Assembly: GCA_037903355.1 (NCBI GenBank)
Contig: JBAJFE010000028.1
Location: forward strand, 124,001 to 188,000
Direction: 5' to 3'
DNA from: Trichuris trichiura
Taxonomy: Eukaryota; Nematoda; Enoplea; Trichinellida; Trichuridae
DNA length: 64,000 nt
The translations under genes and the position numbers were made by a program. This document shows, piece by piece, positions 54,101-64,000 of the stretch. A model generated the notes under the pieces. The model ran no database searches. It saw nothing but the letters and a program-made list of their open reading frames with translations, and was not told the origin of the DNA. Numbering within the stretch: the first letter of the stretch is position 1; the number at the start of each line of letters is the position of its first letter.

Positions 54101-55211
54101 TGCCCTGAAGTGCTGTGTTTTTGATTCATTGCGACGAACAAGAAGGATGGCAGCGCGTTTATTGTTTCAAATACAAACTGCGCACGTTTGCTTTCAAAAA
54201 GAAGTATCTTCAGTGTCGTAATGGAGTATATTGGGTTTCGGAAGTTGATTGGCTAGGGCTGATCTCGGTAAAATATGCTACGTTCTACAAATCTTCTAAC
54301 AACGCGCAGGTGTTGTTGCAATGTTAAATTTTAAGTTTCTTCTGGTTTGTTAACGTGGTGTAAATTTTAAATTTTATGCATACCGTTGCACGTAAGGAAA
54401 TACTTGCAGGAACAATGTTGACTTTTTCCGTGATTCCTGGTGGCCTTGCTTGGAGGAACTCTGGGAAAGCGGTATACCGATTTATCGTTTCTCTCAAAAA
54501 GCCGGTGATGTTGTTTGGATTGGCGAAGGTACAATATACTGGGTTCACGCGACAGTAATGTTACCTGATTTCCATTTCAACCTGATTATTCCCGTTGAAC
54601 GCTTGCAGGGATGGTGCAACAACATAGCATGGAATGTGGGCCCGTTGACTTCAGCCCAATTTTCTCTAGCTGCCGAGCGGTACGAAATCAACAAGCTTTA
54701 CACATTCAAGTCGTTCGTACCCATGGTTCACCTGTCCTGGCAATTGGCCAGAAATGTTCGCTTCAGCGATCAATCTCTTCACGAGCTCATTAGGTAACCT
54801 TTGACTTGCCGGTGTTTTCCAGAAAAAAGTAACTGAATGTGAAATAGAAAAGTATTGATTCGATCATTGGCCCATTGCCAAATGGTTCTTGATTACGCGT
54901 GTGAAAAGCTTGGTAAAGAGTTGAAGCATCACGTTCGTGAGCCCGGAGAATTGTCCCATTATTGTTGTCTTTGCGAGGTTCGAACTTATTTGTCATTTAA
55001 TCAGTGCATCCATTCGGTTATTCTATAGGCTGAAGTTTTTAACATTTTGTTTGTGCTACCTCGCGACGAAAGATATTTCGTTCACTGTCTCAACTGTGCC
55101 TGCAAAATGGATGCCACGTTGAAACGGTTTGTTCTCTTGAATCAGTATCATATGAAAGACCTCATAAGCGTCTACGATAATTTTACGTTGGTCGTGGTAA
55201 GTTGGCTTTAA
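48128..55211 (+). CDS. KDM6A: KDM6/UTX-family JmjC histone demethylase homologue (active site altered)
   Basis: Many exons from [16 protein letters not shown] (48128) to a TAA at 55211. TPR part: [70 protein letters not shown] disordered basic linker lies at 51744-52166. JmjC part: [100 protein letters not shown]. The C-terminal zinc site keeps CCLC and CLNC. UTX removes H3K27 methylation and is part of MLL3/4 complexes. The first two iron ligands, His and Glu, are present (HQE, 53241-53249). The third is Tyr (GTIYWV; TAC at 54537-54539). Introns are mostly short. Exceptions are intron 1 (48199-49159, with a foldback), the JmjC intron (53352 to about 54410) and a GC-AG intron (49918-49972). 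Confidence 0.95.
48722..48880. repeat. Foldback element B (73-bp arms) in KDM6 intron 1
   Basis: Arms 48722-48794 and 48808-48880 match at 71 of 73 positions, around a 13-bp loop (agagaaattacag). The inner arm contains tgccctaccaacgaatgg followed by atgagcgaattgttag, also found in the centre of foldback element A. The near-identity of the arms suggests a recent event. It would form a very stable hairpin in the pre-mRNA. Confidence 0.9.
53700..54300 (+). repeat. Diverged tandem duplication (about 300-bp unit) in JmjC intron
   Basis: Units at about 53700-53995 and 54000-54300 share blocks in the same order. The best is gcagctactgtattga at 53760 and 54061; others are gcgcttatt/gcgtttatt, cagtttcgta/cagtgtcgta and gaattgattgatt/gaagttgattggc. 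Each unit holds an open frame of 60-70 codons in the gene's sense, but exons on both sides join without them. Confidence 0.6.
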
Positions 55212-55740
55212 GAATTTTGTTTCGCATTGGGCTAATTTTTGCATTCAGAAGAAAAAAGGAATGATTTGCTAAAAGCGGGAAAAGAAGAGAAGAACTTCTC
55301 GAAAGCGTCTTGTCAAGAATGGTCGAAAGCTTTTACTTATAAATGTGCAATTGAAGAGTATCCTTCATCCTGTATTGGTTGGCTAGTTAAGCTGTGCTAC
55401 GTTGTTGTTTCATTTTTTAAAATTACTGTACCTATGCATCATATTTTGTATCCTACAGTGAAAATGGGAATAAATTAGGCATACTTTACGTGGTGCCAAG
55501 CCACCCTGAAACGGTAGGCATTCGCACCTCATTTTTTGCTGCCCTGAGATTCTCAGAAAAAGCGCGTTTGATTCGACAGTGATCCAACGAAACGGCTAGT
55601 TGTAATTAGTCTCTACGGTTTGTTCTGTTGCCAAGTGAATAATGAAAACGTACTGCTCTGGTGGTACATTCTCTACAGTTACCTGATTATCATTATACTG
55701 TATAAAGGGGTTTGCGTTTTGCGGCTTCCCGATTAACAGC

Positions 55741-58700
55741 ATGCAGTCGAATGTGTCAACGCCCCTTTCGTTTGTAGGGATTAAATTTTGTCCAGAATGG
55801 TTAGCAGTTCGTGCGGATGCTTCGGCATGGTACCAATTTTTGATTTTCAGCAACAACATGCTTTATCCAAGGGAGAACAAGGAAGAACGCGTTCTGATGT
55901 ACTCCTGTCGTAATTGCGATCATCGACAGGTGGCGGATAATCGTTGTATTTATGTGAATAGGGTTCACGAGAAGAGCGAGTATGATAACATGCCTGTTTT
56001 AGAATACAGACTTCGTCAACGTAACTGTATTATAGCGATTTGTCTCAGATAAATACCGACATGGTTCACGATCCGACTCTGCCGAAAACTGAAGAACATC
56101 CATGTCCACAGTGCTTCCAGCGAGAAGCGGTGTTCTTCCAGTCTCAAAGCACGAAAGCTGAGGTAAGATCGTTTTCTCCTTCGCTGACGGTAAGCTCATG
56201 TCACCGTATGTGCTGACGTAATAGGTGACAGTCAGATGAAGATAATTTTCTGGGAATTGTCAGTGTTAGGAATGTGGGAGAGCCTCTTTTCAATCCGAAT
56301 GTAAGTCTGGATAGTAGTAGAACGAAGGCACGTATCCCGAATAGGCTTGATAGGCTACTTAAGTTACCACCATTTAAAAACCGTTAACCAATTCAAAGGC
56401 AACTTGATTTAGCAGTCATTCAGGAGGTTTAGCGCGTTATTGACCAAAGCGGCCTTTACGCTACGAAGACATTCGAAGTCGCGGTAACGCTGGTCGTTAG
56501 TACTCATTTTTACGGCATTTATTAGTCATTTTCTCTCATTGTCAATTGTAGCGCCGCAGTCTTAGGCTGGTAATGACTAAGCGTAATTCTAGATTTTTAG
56601 TAGGAAGGATTTCTAACAGAACGACTTCTACATAACGGACGCTTTTCTGAGGCGACATTTATGTTAAAGCGAAGGTATTAATTGTACCATAATTTTTGTT
56701 TGCCAAATTTCAGTGTTAAAACACCCGAAGCGATTTGCTAGAGCGCTTAGTCTCTCTGCCTAAGAGAAACTTATTTCATAACTTAGCGATCTTTAGTCAT
56801 ACTGTATAGTTGTTGTGTTTCCCAGAAACAGGGTTAAAATTCTTTTGAAGACCAGTTTGTCATTTTCGATCGCTGCGCCCACGTTCGATGTGCAATGCTT
56901 TTTCGGTAATTTTGGCGGAATTCTGCCAAAAGCTAGGAAGTCTTGTACCGTTATTTTGCCCATGTTTATTTAAACTTTCTACCCGGTGAACATCCGATGC
57001 GATTCAGAAGTGCTACGTCTTTGGCGTCCTCGTAACAATTGACCTGTCAAGATGATGTACTACGTTGTTTCGTTGCTTAGCCAGATCTATTGTCATGGTC
57101 CTATCTTAGACGCCGTGCAAAAGTCTCACTTGTATCCAGACTCTAAGCATTTCGTGGATATGGCTTTAAAGCAGGATCCTGTGATCACTTTGCAGGATTT
57201 CCTTGCGCTCGGTGACACAGTAAATGATAAAGAAGTTTTGCACAAGTTTGTTGAAAGCCATTTTGATCCTCCTGGCACCGAGTTGGAGGTGTGCTTTCCA
57301 GAAGATTGGCGTCCCGCGCCAAGATCCTTCAATGCGATAAAAGACTACGAATTGAGGCGATGGGCTCAGACGCTCAATCGTATGTGGAAAGAGCTATGTC
57401 GCAAGGTAAGAAAGGAGGTGCGTGATCACCAAGAGCTCTTTTCTCTGCTCTACGTTCCGAATGCGTTCATAATACCGGGCGGTCGTTTCCGCGAATTTTA
57501 CTACTGGGACACATTCTGGATTGTCAAAGGCCTTCTGGCGTCAGACATGTTTTCCACAGTGCGAGGTATGATCAGAAACTTGGGATACATGGTTGAAAAC
57601 CACGGTTTCGTACCTAATGGCGGTCGCATCTATTACTTGTACCGTTCCCAACCGCCACTTCTAATTCCGATGGTTTACGATTATTACTTGGCAACTGGTG
57701 ACATTGACTTTCTCGACGAGATGTTGCCTCTTTTGGAAAAGGAGTACCGATTTTGGTTGCGCAAGCGCGGTAGTACCTACAGCGTGAGCAATAAGACTTT
57801 CGACGTGTTTCAGTACAAAGCTGAAATGAAAATACCGCGACCTGAATCCTATCGTGAAGATTTGGAATTGGTTGAAAATTTGACGTCCTTATCGGAACGC
57901 GAAAAAGTCTGGGCGCAGATAGTGTCCGGTGCCGAGACTGGCTGGGATTTCAGTTCTCGTTGGTTTTCTCATTCCGGGCCCGAAGCGTACAGTCTTCGTT
58001 CCATAAGAACTTGGTCAATTATACCTGTTGATCTTAACGCTTTTATGTGCCTTAATACCAAACTTCTTGCCAACATGTACGAAATGGTCGGCAATTTGAC
58101 CAAGGTGCTACAGTACCAGGCACGTTTTCACGAAGCCAAGTTGGCCATGAAGAAGATTCATTGGAACGAAGAGGACGGTATCTGGTATGACTACGATTTG
58201 GAGAATCAACGTCACGTCGATGTATACTACATATCGAACGTGTTGCCTTTGTACGCTAATTGTTACGACGATGAAAATGCGCCTTCCAGAGTGTTTCAGT
58301 ATTTGAAAGCGGTTGGCGCATTTAATTCAAGTCGTGGCATACCAACGTCCTTTATACAGACGGATCAACAGTGGGACAGCGCTAATGCGTGGCCTCCAAT
58401 GGTTCATATGCTCATAGAAGGATTTAGAACTAGCGGAGATCCAGACCTAACAGCTAGCGCGCAGCACTTGGCTACCCAATGGCTACATTCTACTTACAGA
58501 GCATATATGCATACGAACGCAATGTTTGAGAAGTACAACGTATCCGATGTAAATGAACTGCCAAGCGGCGGTGGCGGAGGAGAGTACGAGGTGCAGACTG
58601 GCTTTGGCTGGACCAACGGTGTCATACTTGACCTGTTGGCCAAATATGGAGATTGTGTAACAGCTGCGGGTTCATCTTCTTTTTCATCGTTGCGCCTTTT

Positions 58701-59077
58701 GGTCATTTCTACCGTTCTGTTGTTCTGCAAGTTCCAGATAATCCCCTAAGTTGCGCATGTTGGGATGAGCGCCTTCACCAAGTCGGTTTCTCTAGTCGAT
58801 GGGGTTGGTATTTCGGGATAGTCTTTTTCCATCGTAGAATTTGTACGCTACATATTCTCGCGTTGCGCTGCGCAAGAGTATAAGAAAGGGAACACCTTTT
58901 TGCTTTTACATCAATTGATAGGTATTCGCTTTCAGAGACGGGTGTTAAGGTTTCTATGATGTTCTGAAAAGAGAAGATCGGATGGGTTCGCCTATTGTAT
59001 AGTCTGGTTTTTAGGACAACATGCGTCTGTACTACCTTTGTACCAATCCGTCTTGTTTGCACCTTTGGACGGAGTAG
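55741..59077 (+). CDS. POLR2I: RNA polymerase II subunit RPB9
   Basis: Four exons: 55741-55799, 55851-55979, 56036-56162, 59015-59077, total 125 aa, the same length as human POLR2I. The N-terminal zinc ribbon is [14 protein letters not shown]...[16 protein letters not shown]. The linker is [20 protein letters not shown]. The C-terminal TFIIS-like ribbon is split by the last intron: [20 protein letters not shown], then [23 protein letters not shown]9 sits on the Pol II lobe and supports transcript cleavage and fidelity. The usual HRW near the end is HLW here. The last intron is 2852 bp (56163-59014) and contains the whole trehalase gene on the same strand. The gene starts 530 bp after the KDM6 stop and ends 201 bp before the CEBPZ start. 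Confidence 0.95.
56232..56387 (+). other. Possible alternative last exon of RPB9
   Basis: Follows the acceptor taggtgacag, 69 bp after the exon-3 donor of RPB9, a typical intron length here. In the phase that continues exon 3 it encodes 51 residues starting [20 protein letters not shown] and ending [10 protein letters not shown], then TAA. The composition looks genuinely coding. Joining it to RPB9 would remove the second half of the C-terminal zinc ribbon. It could also be part of an unrecognised nested gene. Confidence 0.4.
57052..58749 (+). CDS. Trehalase, GPI-anchored, intronless, nested in RPB9 intron
   Basis: A single 565-aa frame of glycoside hydrolase family 37. Signature 1 is [15 protein letters not shown] (from residue 142). 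Signature 2 is [10 protein letters not shown] (residues 440-449; most trehalases have QWDYPN). The general acid region is [11 protein letters not shown], and the Gly-rich loop with the catalytic Glu is [18 protein letters not shown]. The N-terminus of the mature enzyme is recognisable ([12 protein letters not shown]). Only about 12 hydrophobic residues precede it, so the signal peptide is short or lies on an upstream exon; TGA 12 bp upstream blocks extension. The C-terminus is Ser-rich then hydrophobic ([13 protein letters not shown]), a GPI signal. It hydrolyses trehalose to two glucose at the cell surface, relevant to nematode sugar supply and egg or moult physiology (inference). Confidence 0.97.
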   Translation: MMYYVVSLLSQIYCHGPILDAVQKSHLYPDSKHFVDMALKQDPVITLQDFLALGDTVNDKEVLHKFVESHFDPPGTELEVCFPEDWRPAPRSFNAIKDYELRRWAQTLNRMWKELCRKVRKEVRDHQELFSLLYVPNAFIIPGGRFREFYYWDTFWIVKGLLASDMFSTVRGMIRNLGYMVENHGFVPNGGRIYYLYRSQPPLLIPMVYDYYLATGDIDFLDEMLPLLEKEYRFWLRKRGSTYSVSNKTFDVFQYKAEMKIPRPESYREDLELVENLTSLSEREKVWAQIVSGAETGWDFSSRWFSHSGPEAYSLRSIRTWSIIPVDLNAFMCLNTKLLANMYEMVGNLTKVLQYQARFHEAKLAMKKIHWNEEDGIWYDYDLENQRHVDVYYISNVLPLYANCYDDENAPSRVFQYLKAVGAFNSSRGIPTSFIQTDQQWDSANAWPPMVHMLIEGFRTSGDPDLTASAQHLATQWLHSTYRAYMHTNAMFEKYNVSDVNELPSGGGGGEYEVQTGFGWTNGVILDLLAKYGDCVTAAGSSSFSSLRLLVISTVLLFCKFQIIP

Positions 59078-59277
59078 AGTTGCGTCAAGCCGTTTCCCGC
59101 GCTTTTCAAGCCGATTGCTCCGCTTCTTCTTCTTGTCGCTACTGTGAAAATAAATTTCTTAGTTCCCACCCTGTGCTTGAAGCTGAAACGTTAACAGTCA
59201 AGTTTGAAACGTTACTTCAATTTCTCCTTTCTTTTGATTGCGTTTGTATGCGTTGGCTTCAGTTCGGACTAATTGAC

Positions 59278-62200
59278 ATGGTGAAGCGCCACGGGAAAGC
59301 AAGCCTTAAGAAAGAGGTTAGCAAAACGACGCCTAAGAAATGTCTTACTCTTTTGCTTGCCACAGATGGGTACCTATGAAGGCGGTAGTGTTTTTGGCAA
59401 ATCTCAACCCAACCTGCTGAAAGATGGAAATAAAGTTTCCATCCGGTAAGCTTGGTATTGCGAAACAACTTGTAAATATGCTATGTTTACTTGCAAGTTA
59501 TTATGCAGGAAGCGGAAGGAGAAGAATTCGTCCAATAGAATTGATGATCAGTCGTCCGAAGTAGATTCGGCCCTACTTGGTCAATCGACCGCAGTTGGCC
59601 GTTCAAAATGGTTCGAAGACAAGGTTTTAATGCGCTCAAGCTTAAGGTACTTTATCTTATCGTTTGTTTTTTCAGTCTTGCTCTTTGATCGACTCTAGCA
59701 ATAAAGATGACCAAAGGGTCGCTGAGTTGGAGGCAATGGCCGACCAATTGTTGCAGAATGAATGCAACGCTTTTCAAGCAGGTAAACTTAATTCAATCGG
59801 ACAGGTTTTCAGCGCCGCGAAAAGAGCAGTAAATTGAAAAGCGTTGACCTGTCAACTTGCATTCAACGCAAGTAACCCTTTTCGACGGTTTTCCGTTAAC
59901 TATCAGTCAGTTACGAAGAGTTTTCTGTTGCTAGATTGTCCATCCGTCCTATTGATTATGGCAGAAGTTTTAATGCCAATTTAATTGCCATTTTAGTGGC
60001 TCAGCCTTAATTGAGCAAATGTTAAAGACGTAAAACTTCGTGATAGACGCGTAACTGTTTTGCACTTTGTACGAAGGCAGTTGACATAACTTTCAAAACG
60101 TATCATGTTCCGAATTTTAAGCGAGTGAAGTTTAAAAATTTGAAGGAAACGAAGAAGTCGTCACTTCTCTGTTTAGAAGCAGACATATTTTTAAAAGGAA
60201 TTGTGCATCTTGTCTCTTAGCCGCCCCACAGTCTGAGAAATGCAGGTTTCTCTCTGTCAGATATGCCGCCAGTATGTTGTTCCCTTATTAGCGAGCATGT
60301 CGGTCACCCCGTTCTGCCTTTATCCAAGTTTAAACCAAAACGCGAACCCTGTTTTTAGGCTTAGGCTTAAGTAAGGGCATAACAAGACGAGCGGCAAACT
60401 TACAGTATGACAGGGGATAAGTTTTGAAATTGTTGCTCTGCTAGCTTAGCAATAGCACGCTTGAGCCAATGTGTTAGACTGCGGCCATCTTTTCAGTTTA
60501 TAAGGTCGATCCTTTGATAGCCCTTAAAAAGTTTGTTCTAAAAAATACGCACTTTGACGTCATCTCTTGAAGCGGAATGCTGTTAGCGTTTTATTTTTTT
60601 TGCAGCTTTGTGGAATGAGGTTAATGCCGGTTAATTTTGCAAGCATTATTTGCTCCGATGAAGCTTTCAATAGTTTCTTTTAATGTAGTTTTGCCTAAGG
60701 CGTTACGTTGATCGGCAGCGCGCTTTCAGTGACAAATTTCATCTCGTTGATTGCAGCTATAATTTTGTATCGATTTAAGATTGCGCTCCTTCACCATTTC
60801 CAGCAAAAAGTGGTGGCTTCAACTTCGGCTCAATAAAAACTAGTGTAGCACAGCTGCGTTCCAGCAAATATTTTATTGCTAGCAGCGGCTTGAGAATTCC
60901 CAAATGTTCATATCGTCTTTGGAGTGCAATGCCGAAAGCTTAATATATCTTTCAAGTCACCAAAATGGGTATAATGTTTTAGAATCGAGTAACGCTAGCG
61001 GCAGCAGGGCGGCATGGCTGGACACCATAGCGCTTTCGGGGACTTTGTCCGATCGAATGGCCGCTCTGGGAGCATTGATCAGTCGAAATCCAGTTTGCAA
61101 TTTGAAAGCATTGGATTCGCTGCTCCACAGAGTGTCGAAGAAGAGCAGACGAGAAGCGCTAATAGCTGCCGGTTTTTGCGCTGCTTTTTTTCGACAATAA
61201 TTTCCTCAATTTGTTTTTTTAAGAAACGGCTAAAGAATTGTTCATTCATGCGCTTCTGCCGGATAGAAAGCTTATTCCGTTCAAATGTGTAAGACTCATT
61301 CTCTTTCTTCATTGACAGCTTTGCTGTGAACTGTCATTACCTCTACAGAGACCGTTAGAGAAGTTTGGCCAAAGCTACACTAGCATTGCCAAGTCGAAAT
61401 CACGAAAGCTGATTTTATGGAAATTTGAAGGCGACTTGAAGAGTCGCTACGCCGGGTATGTACGTGCCCTCCAAGTAAGCATGAAAAAATGTATGGAAAA
61501 TATTATCTACTGTTTCCATCCACTTAGGACATCTCCTTCGATACGCTGGCAGAGATTCGCATAAAAGCATGTCGCTTAATGGCTGACCTGCTAATAGCAA
61601 AGGCGGAACAAGAAGAGGTTCACTTTTTTGAATACACAGCGCTGTGTTTAGTCCTTTACTTTTTCAGGCTCTGCTGTCCGCCCTTGTAAATAAGCTAGGC
61701 GATACCGAGCCTCGCGTCGCTACTAAGGTTGTAGGTTACTTGGAGCTGGTAGATCACAATCACCCGGCTATGAAAGGCGAATTGATTTCCGAAACTGAAA
61801 AATTGATATATCGGTAAAAGCACTTGTTTGCCGGCAAAGTCTTTATTCTTCCGTTCTCGTCCAAAAGGCAGAACATCAGCAGTCGTGCCCAGTTTTACGC
61901 GTTATGCTTTCTGATTCATTTGCCGTTGACAAGCAGCGATAAAGATTTGGCGGCCAAATTGTTGAACATATATTTTGAATTGTTCAAGATTGTTTTGCAA
62001 AATCAGGACGTCGTCGAAGAAAGACGACTAACGCGACACATCTTGGTTGGCATCAACAAAGTATTGCCTTACGCAAAAGGTACGTAGCGCGTGCCATAAA
62101 GGACGCCCGTTCGTACATTTTCCCGCCTACAGACAAAACCAATGACATCATGAAAGAAGTGGACAAACTGTACAAGATGGCCGCAACTTCGTCCTTGCAA

Positions 62201-63787
62201 ATTTCGCTGCAGACGCTAGCGTTGTTGTGTCAATTGCTGGATATAAGGTAGTCTATTGCATTGTCAACCCCGTTGTCCTGTTGTTACAAGTAAACAATTT
62301 CAGCCAAGACATGGATGATCGATTCTATCGTTCCTTCTATCGAAGAATGTTGGACCCAACCTTACGATCGTCCAGTCGAGTACATGGCTTGTTTTTTCAC
62401 TTGCTTTATAAGGCACTGTGTCGAGACACGCAGAGTGGTCGAACAAGAGCCATCTCCAAAAGGCTATTGCAAATATGTTTAACAGCTCCTGCGAGTTTTG
62501 CCTGCGCTGCTTTATTGATATTGTCCAGAGTACAGCAGACGATTAAAAGTTTGCCTGCTAAGGTAAGAAATCAACACTAGTAGCGCTGTGATACTTAGGG
62601 GACTGTCCTAGTAGGGTTGTCACTGGGATTCCGATGACGATGACGAGGAAGCAGCTCAGGAAGGGGTTAACGGTGAGCTGGTTTTGCTTTTATTTTTGCC
62701 ATGCTTTTGAAGAGCAGTTTTTTGAAATACTGAAGGCGTTAAGTCGAACACTGAAACCTACGACGCGTCTGCCCGAAACCCTTTGTACGCACGTGCTGAC
62801 ATGGAGCCGCTGGTCGAACTGTTGCTACTCAAAAAGCACTACCATCCAACGGTGGCTTTATTTGCACACCGCTTGTTGGAAGTAACTGGCACAGCGCCTT
62901 TTCAGGATAGTGAAATCAGACTGCTGTGTTTTCAGGGCCAGAAAATCGACTACAGCGGTGATCCGTTGGAAGATTTTAGCACGTCTCGATTCCTGGAACG
63001 CTTCGTTTTCAAAAACCCGAAAAAGTCAGTAGCAGAGCAGCCAGAGAGAGGCGATCCGTCCGTCTCGAAGGGTAGACGGAAAGCTTACGATCCATGGACG
63101 GTCCGTTCTATTCCCGTCAACTCTAAGCAGTATGCGGACAAAGACGAGAATGAAATACCACCAGAAGAGAGCTACTTGCACACGTGCGCTTGTCCTTATT
63201 TGTTTACTTCCACGTCGAAGTTATTCGAAATAATTTCAGTTTTGCAAAAATAGAAGAAGAGGTTAGAGAAGAAAAATCAAAAGACAAAGGTAGAAAAAAA
63301 GTACGAGTTTTTAAAAATAGTCCTCATTGCGTCATGCTGTCGATAGGGACCTCTTTGGGGACAAGTGGTTCAGCGTCGAATCAGCGCATCGACTTTGCCA
63401 GGTCGTACTAGAACGTTTTCTTGGTTTTTTGCTTGCACGATTGACTTTAGAGAGGTGAAATGTTTGAAGAGGAAAAAGAGGTCCAATGACGTTGAATCGA
63501 ATGAAGAAATTTGGGATTCCTCTTCAGAGGAAGACGAGGATGAGGAGGAGGAGGAAATGGTTGAACTAAAGCGGAAGACGAAGCGGCATCCTCCTAACTT
63601 GTACGACGAAGAGTTCAATACCGCCGAAGAGGTGCCGATTGAGTTAACTGCGAAACGTTTTCCTTGAAAGCATATAATCTATTTTCAGTTTGCCGAACTA
63701 TTGGAGGAAGCGGAAGATGAACAGCGTCCAGACAAAGAGCGCAAGAAAAAAGACAAAATGCGAAAGCGTAAAGCCCGCAGGCGTTAA
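59278..63787 (+). CDS. CEBPZ: CEBPZ/NOC1-type CBF-domain protein (ribosome biogenesis)
   Basis: Start MVKRHGKASLKKE at 59278; stop TAA at 63785-63787. Early exons are Lys/Ser-rich and lead to GRSKWFEDK and LEAMADQLLQNECNAFQA, matching the KWY and QKL segments before the conserved core. A 1.2-kb intron (59782-60982) follows. Core: AAWLDTIALSGTLSDRMAAL, LNKLGD-type repeat VNKLGDTEPRVATKV, NISSRAQFYALCFL, LVGINKVLPYAK, FYRRMLDPTLRSSSRVHGLF, KRLLQICLTAPASFACAALL. An acidic stretch (DSDDDDEEAAQEG) comes next. The CBF end is YHPTVALFAHRLLE, KIDYSGDPLEDFSTSRFLER and SIPVNSKQYADKDENEIP. The C-terminus is acidic then basic (KKDKMRKRKARRR). NOC1/CEBPZ acts in early 60S pre-ribosome assembly in the nucleolus. 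Exon boundaries near 62570-62780 and 63180-63460 are approximate. Confidence 0.95.
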
Positions 63788-64000
63788 CGAACTCGCGAAA
63801 TGCGTTAGCCTGATGGTGGCATTTAAAAAATGAAAGTAAATTTTGAAAATGTAAAAATTAAGTTAGGAAGAACCTTACGTTGCGCGTTGTACGCAAAGTG
63901 TTGTAGCTAATATGGCAGCAGCAGTTTTCCTCTTTAGTCGACAAGAAACTCATACGTTAAAGTAAGTAGGCAAGCTAGTTCGTCTAACAAATGGGTTTCG
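63788..64000. other. 3' flank of CEBPZ
   Basis: AT-rich sequence after the stop codon. No further gene is visible before the window edge. Confidence 0.5.

Noticed and set aside
56163..56214. RPB9 read-through to an in-frame TGA instead of splicing
   Set aside because: The read-through residues lack the ribbon cysteines, while the exon at 59015-59077 gives an exact family match and the family length.

Overview
The window is nuclear DNA from an animal, most likely a clade I nematode of the Trichuris type. Coding exons are split by many 50-65 bp GT-AG introns, the recognisable genes are metazoan, and a nematode-style PDZ protein and EB-module protein are present. The species assignment is inference; no rRNA or mitochondrial marker is present. 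Exon structures were worked out by hand from splice signals, reading-frame continuity and remembered family alignments.

Left part (1-20.4 kb), all genes on the minus strand: the 5' part of a FOXRED1-like complex I assembly factor that runs off the left edge; propionyl-CoA carboxylase alpha (PCCA, 15 exons, 712 aa, biotin lysine present); a GPI-anchored Ly6/uPAR-type three-finger protein; an SLC6 Na+/Cl- coupled transporter with one 3-kb intron; a neuroglobin-like globin with a probable N-myristoylated start; and an intronless Fringe glycosyltransferase.

Middle (20.4-45.4 kb): a gene-poor stretch of about 11.5 kb with foldback repeats and a tRNA-like segment; two convergent BarH-like homeobox genes with the same homeodomain intron; a secreted EB-module protein (+) and a PAN/apple-domain protein (-), convergent; then another gene-poor stretch.

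Right part (45.5-64 kb), all genes on the plus strand: a PDZ-domain protein; a KDM6/UTX H3K27 demethylase homologue with TPRs and a JmjC domain whose third iron ligand appears to be Tyr instead of His; the Pol II subunit RPB9, whose 2.85-kb last intron contains a complete intronless trehalase gene on the same strand; and CEBPZ/NOC1, a ribosome-biogenesis factor.

Most notable points: the altered JmjC active site, the trehalase nested in RPB9 with a possible alternative RPB9 last exon, a small family of foldback elements sharing a core motif, and GC-AG introns in two genes. Chromatin and transcription genes (KDM6, RPB9, CEBPZ) are clustered head-to-tail, as are two mitochondrial genes (PCCA then FOXRED1).
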